Both the position numbers and the translations under genes were made by a program. A stretch of 55,000 bases of DNA from Glandiceps talaboti (Eukaryota; Hemichordata; Enteropneusta; Spengelidae), in NCBI RefSeq assembly GCF_964340395.1, contig NC_135552.1, positions 15,269,694 to 15,324,693 on the forward strand, in the 5' to 3' direction. Positions 13,598-24,600 of the stretch are shown here, piece after piece. The notes beneath the pieces were generated by a model. The model did not search any database, was not told the DNA's origin, and saw only the letters and a program-made list of their open reading frames with translations. Each line of letters opens with the position of its first letter. Position 1 is the stretch's first letter.

Positions 13598-16500
13598 CTA
13601 GATCTCATTGACGAGTATTTTGTCGATGACATAAATATTAGATCGTGTCTGTGTGATCTGACGTTGGATGTCGTCCAAATCCCAATTCATTTCCTCTCTA
13701 CCTCGTTCGTCTGGTTCGGCCATCCTCCACGTGTACGTCACGTCACCATTAGTAACCAAATAAACACCTGGTGTTTCCAGGGTATATGTGATGAAGTACT
13801 CGGTGTCGGGTGCAAAAACCATTTCGATGGCATCAGATTCGAGACCAGTTTCAGGAACGATGGTTGAAGTCTCGCCATTATTGAACGTGATTTGATATAT
13901 CTTGCCGATGGTGTTCAAAGTCCTTCCCTGTCGTTCTGCTAGTGTGACGTCACTAATGCTATATTTACCATTACCAAGACCACGACCCTGATTGGTGAAT
14001 AGAAATGGTATTCATAATATACATTCAAATCATTTCAAAGTAAGTTTTCCATCAGAATATAATAATAATTGGTAATTAATGGCAAAATCAATAATTGTTG
14101 ATACTTGAATGCTCTGAGTAACCATAGTTTTTTTCAACTTAGTTTCAACCGACTTTGACCATTTTGTACACAAGTAAATCTTATTTGCTTGCCAAAATAA
14201 ATTAATAGGTAAGGCTCGCCCGATAAACTTCGAACACATAGTGATTTATTTTGAGGTGTGCATGCGGAGCGAAATACCTTCAATTATAGAAAAAGAAGGG
14301 TTTGGTGAATAGATTCATAGTCTAGAATCCAACCAATGTGGTGAATTTTGTCTCTTGCCTTTTCCATACCACGCGTGGCATTTCGCTGTAATGGGCGGTA
14401 CAAAAACAATGAGATCCCTAAATCCCAGCAAAACGAATGGATTGTCGGCTAATAGATTATTGGATCTATGGATCGTTGGAAAGAAAATGGAAAGACAAAG
14501 AGACACTTGTCTATAAGTTATGAAGTGTTTTCCTTACCTGTAGTTTGATTTTAGTGTATCCAGTGTCAGCAAATGCGTTGGTTTCATCTGTAAACCTGCC
14601 ATCGATCAGTACACGTAATCGACCATTCCATTTACTTGTTTTGTAGTCGTTGTGGCGTCGTTTAGCCTGGCTGTGAGCACTCCAAGACGTCAAATACATT
14701 TCCAGTGCCTGCTTCGTATCTGAAGTTGGGTGTACTTCCCCAAATCTCACATCTCTGTTCTCTATCACGAACGAGGATGCTGCAAAATTTGGAAGTTGTT
14801 CGAGTGCCTCTGTAATAGATACTTCTTTGCCATTTACTGCCATTGGTGTGGCGAATGGGTAACCCATCTGTCGTCGATCAGGATAACGGTTATCTCGTGA
14901 CCCACAGTAACTAAGACTGCCACACTGTGAGCGGATTTTCAGGGCGTCTACGTTATTGTCGGATATCAGAACAGCAAGACGATATGGTTCGCCATCTTTG
15001 GTGCCTTTTGGCAGCAAAAGGTTGTATGGCCAGCCACACTCGCAGAATCCACTAACAGTTCTCGCGAGAGGGATCTCTAGATCATCTGAGTAATCTGGGT
15101 CGGTAGGGTCTCGTTTGATCACCGAAGAATGCTTGTCCTTTCGCGTGATTGTACTGTGTGTCTCAGTAGCTGCCATGACATAACGGAATTTATCCATTTC
15201 GATCCAGCGTCGACGATCGTTTTCATGTCTTGCTGGACAGATGAAAATGCGCACCGTCAGACGCAGCTCACTCCCTGTCCATCTTTGACGTTTGACACGG
15301 ATATGAAAATAGAATGGCTCATGACTGAGTTTACCCCACTCGAACTGGTACTGTGCTACATCTAGTATAGTTTGAATGGTACCAGCATGAGTATAGTTGT
15401 TTCTCCATCCATTTTCTGACCAATCAGTAAAGCCTTTCGGAGCTGAATCAGATGTAGATATCATTACATCATTTCCGGTTATGACAACTGGTGGTGCGTC
15501 GACTGCCAGCTCTGTAATTCGTGTCTGGTGGAATTCATCAATTAGATTATCGATAAATGTATGCCAGCGAAAGAAAATGTGATCTCTGACAGCATGATCA
15601 GTGGTTGACATGTAGCTACTCATCCCACGACGCTGACCTGAGCTACCAAACACGCCATGTCCACTGTTGTGGATGCTACCATAGGTATCATAGAATGTTG
15701 ATGATGTTGCTTCAACGATGTGTCCTACCCAGTTAGCTGCACTGTAGCTGGGAGTCTCCATATCGTTGTTGCTGTCAATATTGAAGGCAGTTAACCCAGT
15801 TCCAGGGTTAGGTTGTAGGATACCTTCCTTGAAAGCCTGGCGAATATTATCTGTCCATTCCTGAAATTTGACAACCCTGGACCTGGGAAATTTCGTCCCT
15901 GAAGGACGAGGCCGAAATCTTCTGTTTTGTTGACTGCTGTGAAATTCCTCACCTACATCACAACCCAGTTGGTCTACATCCATGAAGTGCCATGGTTCAA
16001 CAGGGCCAAGTCCCCATGATTCTCTTTCTGTATTGTACCTTGCTAGCAGCTGTGCATGCATGTAACCAAAGAGTTCACCCTGGCGATCTAAATGAAGTTT
16101 GTCTGTACCTGGAAGTCCGTGTGCTCGGTACACCATGTGCCAGTGTCGATGGTGATCAACAAAGTGTGCATCATTTCGCCAATAGTCCATCCAGATTTCT
16201 TGTGGTGGTCCAATTGGTGGCACCATAGCATGAGCTGATGTATCCATCATTGATGGTTCATCAATGAATTCTGGCACCTTAAGTCTGTTACTGCGTGCTA
16301 TAGCGTGATGAGTCAGGAATATCTTCAGAGCATACTGGATGAGTGTATTATTATACCGTCGAGTTTTCTGCAGAGAATCAACGAATTCCAAAGTCTCCAC
16401 TATATCCCCACAGTCATCAGCTTTGGCGAATATTTGCTGGATAATATTGCTGGACAAGACAAGATGCTCATCATTAAAAGCAGAGAAAACTGTCGAGCGA

Positions 16501-19500
16501 CCAATACCACTTTCTTCATCATCATCATCATCTTCGTCATCATCAATGGCACTTTCGTCATCTTGCCAGTTTACGATTTGTTTCACTAGTTCCTGCAGCT
16601 CTGTAACTTTTGGTGGTACAGTGCGCCAAATTTCTCTTCTTTGAGAATCTATGCCTGGTGGTAGACTATTCACATCTCCCTTTCTCAATAACCATTCCCA
16701 CTTGATCTCTCTGGTGATATATTCTTTCACTCCTCTGGATCTCAGGTCTTCAATCATTTGGTTTACCAGTTGTTCTGCTTCTTGGAACTGCTCTTTCTCG
16801 AGAAGAATTTCAGCTCTTAAAAACGTCATATGTCGATACCTGATATTATCTTCTCGGTTTCCATCAACATGTAATTTATCGAGAGTTGATTTTGTAGATT
16901 GAAGTACATCATCTAATACTAAACCTCGGTCTTCCTTCTCCACTTGTACTTTGTTTCCGGTCTTTGAAAACCCCTTTCTTGTAGAGTTGGCCAAATTTTT
17001 CCCACAGAGTGCCACTATGTCTTCAACCCATTCCATCCTGTCTTCGGTAGTAACCAGATGTTTGAAGAATTGCCTAACGTTCTGATACCTTGGTGCATTG
17101 GATCCTTCAAGAGCAATGTACTCCCCTACTTCCTCTGTGAAAAATTGGTCAACGTGGCGACTGTCACCATCATAAGATTGGATATTTATCTTCACCGTTT
17201 CCGTTGCCAGGTAATAGTTTTCGAATGTATAGACAGCTTTGATGTTGTACTGTCCAGGTTTTTGGAAGTAGAATCCATCCTTACCATATACCAGAGAAAC
17301 TTCTTCGCTAATCCTGTCAGTTCCCTCTGAAGAACCAGATGGGTACAATGGTCGGACGTAGTCAGACACAGCACCACTGGCAAACGAATCGACTTGAGTT
17401 GTCTCACCATCTGGGGCCATAATGAATATCTTCACCCATTCTTCAGTTGGATCCAATTTACTCTCAACGTAGATGGGGTACTTATGGCAATTTCTTAGCT
17501 TCAACTGAAGCCGAACCAGCTCCATCTGTGTGTATGATGTTTTGGATGGTTTTGCAGTGAACTTTAACCTCTTGTTGCTGTTATTATCATCATCTGGATC
17601 AGCTGGTAAACTGCTAGGTGGCAAATCTTTCAGAAAGGGAGAAGCTCCAGGCTGTACAAATACTGACCTACCATGGCGGAGGAATCGTATTTCGTCATCA
17701 TCAAAGGAAAAGGTGAATTCTTTGAAGTAGGAACCCACCCCATTTCTTGAGTCATATCGGTAGTCATGGTTCATAAATGACAATGAGTCAGGGTTTCCCT
17801 TATCCCAGGAGTGCTGTAAGTTAAAACTATGACCCATTTCATGCACAAATGTATGGATGAATCTCCTCAACGCGTTGGCCTTCATCTTCTTCTTCATCTT
17901 GTCACTACCTGCATCCTCATTCATACCCTTGAACCATTTGTGGTCTGTGAATATGGCAAAACCTTTGCGATTCTTGCGATCAAACATGAGTCCTGCGGTT
18001 CGAGGGTCCCTGTACTTTGGTGCCAACAGTATCCATAGATTCCAAGTGGCAGGATCTGTATTATGGTGTGACTGCATAACTTCATAAAGCTCTGATAAAG
18101 TCCATGCTGTTAATGGATCAGGATCTTCAACCTGTAGGATTTAGGTATGACGTCAGTAGTTAGTGTAATACAACATACACCATTGTTGATTCGAAACTAC
18201 TATACTGAGAATGTAATTGTATCAATAGCGAACAAGTAAAATTGGTTTTGAAGGTACTGAGAAGTCTTCTGCTTTTCACGAACATAAAATCCTCTGACAG
18301 ACATACATGGCCACAGCACACAACAACACACAACAGGATGCAATTTACACTAATAAGAAGATTCAACACGTGACATTCGTGTCTGATGATTTGACGAACT
18401 TTTTATCTTCACTGCGGCTTGCTTCCTGCTGTGCGTTTTGTTGGAAGTGTATATGTAAGATAAGGAGAGGATTTTGCAGCACCTTCAAAACCAATCTTAA
18501 TTGTCCACCCCTGATAAACTGGCGTTCTAATCACAGTAAATTTTAATCAACAATGATGCTAGTTGTATGAACATGATAATATAGATTATTCCAAGCGACC
18601 ACAACTTGTGACTCAGGACCTTGAAAAAGAGATTTATCCCAACTTTACGGTACAAAAATATGTTCCTGTCAAGATGGTAGGAATGAAATTCTAACTATCC
18701 TATGATGTTTGTGCACATCTCTGCATAGTTATATAATAGGAGAGAAATCATTCTCGCAAACCCGAGTTGATATTTCTTTCACGACACTATGAAATATCAA
18801 GACAGTGCGTCTTGGACGGTGACGTAAAAGAGGCGATGAGTGAAATGGTCCATTAAAATGATATACCTAGGATTAAGAGAAATAGTTGGATGCACTGTTT
18901 CTTACCTATCCCATCTAAGATATGTACTCTTCTGATTTTACTCACACCTTTCATGAATGTTATTTTCTGAAAACAGAAGTGCGAATTATTTGTTTAAGGC
19001 AATAATTATAAATGCATCTAAATCTTACTTTTGTGGACATGTCTTCATTCAGTGTAACTTCAATACCAGCATCTTCTAGCGGTGTAAATACTGATAGATC
19101 ACGTTGGTCTAAATGCACGACTCTCTCAGCCTGATGACTAGATGTGTTGTATGTTGGTAATACTAGATCATCAGTACCACTGTAGTCTACATCAACCACC
19201 ACGTGACGAAAATACTTGATAAAGAACGAGAATAAAACAACAAAAATCAGTCAGTTACTTCAGAAAAATGCATATTATGGACGTATATTTGAGTTGACCT
19301 GGTTCTTCTACTGAAATCAAGCTATAGACAAACCAAGATTGACACAAACTAAAACTAATGTTGATATACTACTATGGAAATCAAGTTATAGACAAACTAA
19401 GATTGACTCAACTAAGACTATTGTTGCAACATACGTATTGACTCTATACAATAAACATTGATGTAGTTAGTCCTACATGTACATTAGATTAGGCTGGCTT

Positions 19501-21132
19501 CTCTGATAGCACATTTTCCTCAAGTAGCTACCCCAAGTAACCTCGTCCAGTGTTTAAACTATTTTGAGTACAGGATTATTTCATCTACATAACCATGACG
19601 CTGATATCACCCACTTGTGTAATCTACCACTCCAGGCAATAAGATATATTTTAGGTTGTATCTATCGTAATTTGCAGACAGCTTGCTTTCCATAGTAGTA
19701 TATACTGAGGTATTGGATATATACGACTAATCAGGAGAGCCCCTTAGGTGACAATGCCTGTGTCATACTTGGTAATAAATTACTCGTGGCAAATTACAAT
19801 GTATTATGGTCCCAACATATGAAGACAATTTTTTCCTGGACCTCTTGGTACCATTACAATATGATATTGCTGTTCTTATTTGAGAACCTTCTCTCCTCGA
19901 TTGCTATACGAATGTAACAAATTATTTCATTTAGACTAAATTAAAGTTATGATATAATAATTGTACAACAGAGTGGCTTTCATTCAGCTTCCTAGATACT
20001 TCATCTTTCATGTTTAATACTCACGTGACTATACTTGCTGCATTCATAATTGGCATCTATTTGTGGTAGGAGAACATCGGCTTTCCAAACATCGCCCTCT
20101 TTCTGTAACTTCACCGACAATTGTGTTGGCACTTTCTTACCTTCATCCAGATGAGCTACACCAAATCCTGATATGAGATTCTCCAGTTCTCTCCTTTAAG
20201 TCAGATTGAAAGGGGAGACATCTTTTCAAATGAAATTCTAGAATGCATCGTTAAATTATTTGTTGATGTTTGGCTTTTAATGTTTGATAGTGAACTACTG
20301 CCAGGGTTACGTCTGTAGCGAGGACTGTACACTTAATGTAAGTTATTTTTCTCGCGCTATAGAGCAGAGGAAAGTCTAGTAAAGTATCAGTGTTCAAACC
20401 ATTTGGAATAGCTTTATTTATCTATGCGGTATTTTACTAGATACCCCACGAAATCATTCTAGGAGATCCTATTTTATCGTTATTGCTAAACCATTTAATT
20501 ATCGCAAAAATGTTTATGAGTTCAATTTAAGACGGGAATCCCCGTCTTTTAGTTTACTAACTGAAAACATTAGGGCTGTTAAATAATTCGAGCATTTTAT
20601 GTCTAAAGGGTACGACCATAGACCCTCCACCAACGTTGGCGAAGGGTCTATGGGTTAACAACACATTACAACAAAAATTGTAAAACAATTCAAATGATTA
20701 CACTTATACAGTCAAACTACTTTAGGTCACTGTGTCTGTACTTACACTATGTACCATGTTAACGAACCGCCTTTGTCCATACATCCAATATCATAACCAT
20801 TTTCACGACTTGGGCTCGACAGAAAATCAAGTCACTTGATATGTAACCAGGGAGTGGGAGTCATTTAAATGTAATAATGCTGTTCTGATGGCTTCTATTT
20901 CTTGGATCGTTTTGTAGTTGGTAAAGCTTACATTGAAAATAAATATACTGTAAGAATACCACTGATGACAGTTCATCGACTTTGGCTGAGACTTGTACAA
21001 AGTGAAACACTGACGTTGAATGCATGTAGTTAATTCGTTGACCATGGATAAATGTCGTGAATGGCAATGTTAACAACAACAACAACAACAACAACAATAA
21101 TAACAACAACAACAACGACGACGACGACGACG

Positions 21133-21183
<51 letters not shown>

Positions 21184-21649
21184 TCATCATCAGCAGCAGC
21201 AGCAACAACAACAGCAAGTTTACTGTGAAAGTTCTATACTATATCAGGACCTGGGGCAAAACTACTTTCATTGATACTTACTCAACTTTTGATGTTTGAA
21301 AGTATCCCACCACGTTATTCTCTTGGATAAGTTCACCACTGATGATATTGAAAACCTTAGAATGTGTTCTGGTTTTATCGACATCGATTCGAAGCTCCAG
21401 TCTTTTACCATCGATTTCTTCACTTCGATAGCTACCACTGATTGGGTCGTCAGCAACTGTAAGATAAATGACATATATAAACCACACGTCAAAGTAAAAG
21501 AAAGCATGTCACAGTCACCGTAATTTTTTTCCTGGTTTTGTATTAAAATTTGTTCGATTTAAAAATCATGTGATAGAGACAGAAACAGAGACAGAGAAAG
21601 AGACAGAAACAGAGATAGTCAGACAGACCGAGACGGAAAGACACAGACT

Positions 21650-21689
<40 letters not shown>

Positions 21690-24600
21690 GGACGGACACA
21701 TACATACATACATACATACATACATACATACATACATACATACATACCTACCTACCTACCTACCTACATACATACATACATACATACATACATACATACA
21801 TACATACATTATGTACTCGTGATATGTATCAATATCGACTCACCATTGTTTATTGCTGTCCTCCGAGTTGGTTTGGCTGTGAGACAAACAATGAAATTTG
21901 TCAGTATCGAATTGAGTTACACGATATCTACATGATGAAAAAGTTAATTTACAATAAATGTCAACTGATATCCTTATCCTTATGCAGATATAATGTGTAG
22001 ATATTTACAGAAGATATAATGTGATTTTGTCTGTTCACTGGACGTTAGATTATTTTTACTGAATTCTTCAAATTCCAATTTGAAAATGAAAGTGACATGG
22101 TCAGATGAGTGGATATATAAAATTTCATCTTCGGTGTAAAATGGAAAAAAAACCCACCGATTCTTTTCGGGCAAATATAAAACACGTTCCCCATCAAGAC
22201 ACCAAAATAAATTATAGTATGTATTTTCTGTGAGATTCACAATATTGCGGATGTTGATTATATATATATGTGGCCACTCTTCCAGAACCCAAATTTAGTT
22301 GACGAAAATGGCTTTTTTTCTTGGAGTGGTGTTCCCCTTGAACCTGGTCAGACGTGTATAGCTGATTTTATACACAGTTATTAAGCCTAAGGATGTAACT
22401 AAATACTCATTAGAAATTTGAAATGATAAATATCCACTTAGGATGGGTCGAAACAGGTCGTTCTAGGGGCGGGGGGTTACAAGCTCACCGATGTGTGTTC
22501 TGTAATACAGATTCAATTGAAGACGAACCCCACTTTTTTATTTCACTGTTCACTCGATCGTGACTTGCGAATGCACTTCTATAATATCTTACTTGATTCA
22601 TGTCTTAGATTTTACAAACTTTAAATGAGTCAGACAAATGGAACTTATAATGACCAATAAGCCTAGAGCAACTAGTAAATTTATTTCAACAATTATACAC
22701 CAGAAGGTGTTATCATTTGTATATTTCATCATAGTAACTGATCAACAACTCTCACTACTACCATAATCACATCTTCCAGGCTTCTGAAATTAACAGACAG
22801 CTAATGATTAGTGTCACTCTAATATCAAGGTTAAACTAACGGTTTACATGTAACTTTTTTGTAGTTGTTTGCACATCTCGGACCAGAAGTAATTTCTATC
22901 GTTCTTCGAAATTAGCGTCCTATATTAAAAATAAAAAAATCTGTATTCTGTATTATAATGATTTGTTACTCACTCAACTTTAGGGAATTAGCTCAGACTA
23001 CACACAGTTTGTGTTTAAAAGTCTACACTCGAAACCAATGCAAGCACCCAGCAAGTGCCTCGTTCATAGACTTCCCCCGAAGCCAAGTGTCCCTGCGAAG
23101 TGAAGTGCCTGTCAGTCCCAAGTGTTCTTTATTGTGACGTCCTTAAAGTCTAAATTTACATAACGCATGACCAATGGCCAAATAATTAATGCAATCCATA
23201 TTACAGTTTGCAATGGCGTTAACATGCCCTAAAAGTATTTTCAAAACATTGACAAATGATCACTATGAATCCTAGATATTTATGAAATGCAGACTGTCGT
23301 CTCATGTACTCGAGTACGCTTGAAATCTTGTGGTCTGAATCCGATATCCTTGAGACAGTCTGCTGACCTTTCAGTCAAACTAGGACATGCGATGTTGTTA
23401 CAATATTGAATTTACTGACAATATGAATATGTCATCTGTGACAATATATTCTCAACTTAAGTTTTGTAATTATTCCTTATTCCCATTGGTTGGCATGAAC
23501 ATTTCTTAATAATGCAATTGCTTCATCAGTAGTTACTAGTTCCGAGTTAACGAATTTATGTTCTAATCCTAATTCAGAAAATTTTTTAAACGCATCATAA
23601 CACCAGTTTTTTGATTCACGAAATAAGGTGAAGTCCCACTGAAACACTGATTTGGTGATCTGGCAGCTGGCTCAGTTCAGATTGGACATACTCCCACTTA
23701 AAATATAGAAATATGCAGATTTTGTGGTCTTTAAGTCAAAGACTGAGAAGGAGACAATCATTCAATTTGCCATTGTGTATAAATTCTATAGTGTAAAATC
23801 GTATCATCAACACCCTAGACAACGTTTATACGTGTGTTTCTATAAGATATATAGGGGTATCACAGAAGGTCATTAACCACTGTATTGGGTAAACACTCTC
23901 ACTAATGTGGATATGAACTATGTCTTTGAACATACAGTGTATGGACATAGGTCACCTGCGAAACAATTAATCACTCATCACTGTCTCCAGACCCAAATTT
24001 AAGGCAAAGCCGCGTCAACACGTGCGTGGTTTACTAAGTCTGTGTCGACGAAATGCTAAGAAGAAATAAACTATATAGCGTCCATGTATATCTTAGAGCT
24101 TGCAGAAAAGAAAGCAGACAAAGACGATATAGCGATAAGCACATGAACAGACATGCATCCTTTCAGTTCAGTATAACGAGCGCGAAGCTGTCATGCGACT
24201 ACCGTGTTTAACATTGTAATAATATCTTGTCTATGGCAATCACCGTCACTACACTTACTCCCTGGCTAGACAACAAACGACGCATTCTTGTTCTAAAATT
24301 CTGAACTGTCAAAGGCTTAACATCGGGCTAACGTGCGTGTATTACAGACTGGGTACATCACACCATTACAACATAGGAAAAGAAGAAGGCAACCACTGTG
24401 GCTGAATAAAAAAGTGTTAAAGCAAATTAAGAAAAAATACCATGCATGGAAGAAATATACCAGTACTAAACAGTATAATGACTTCCTAGCATATAAACAA
24501 ACCCAAGTAAAAGTGAATAAAGAAGTTCGTCGTGCTAAACGCCAGTTTGAAAAGAAGCTAAGTGAAAACATAAAAAAAGACTCAAAGAGCTTCTACGCAT

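Noticed and set aside
15129-18087. Plus-strand open frames across the main exon of fusion copy 1 (and the same at 31,782-34,725)
   Set aside because: They are antisense shadows of the conserved minus-strand frame and recur in both copies only because the sequence does.
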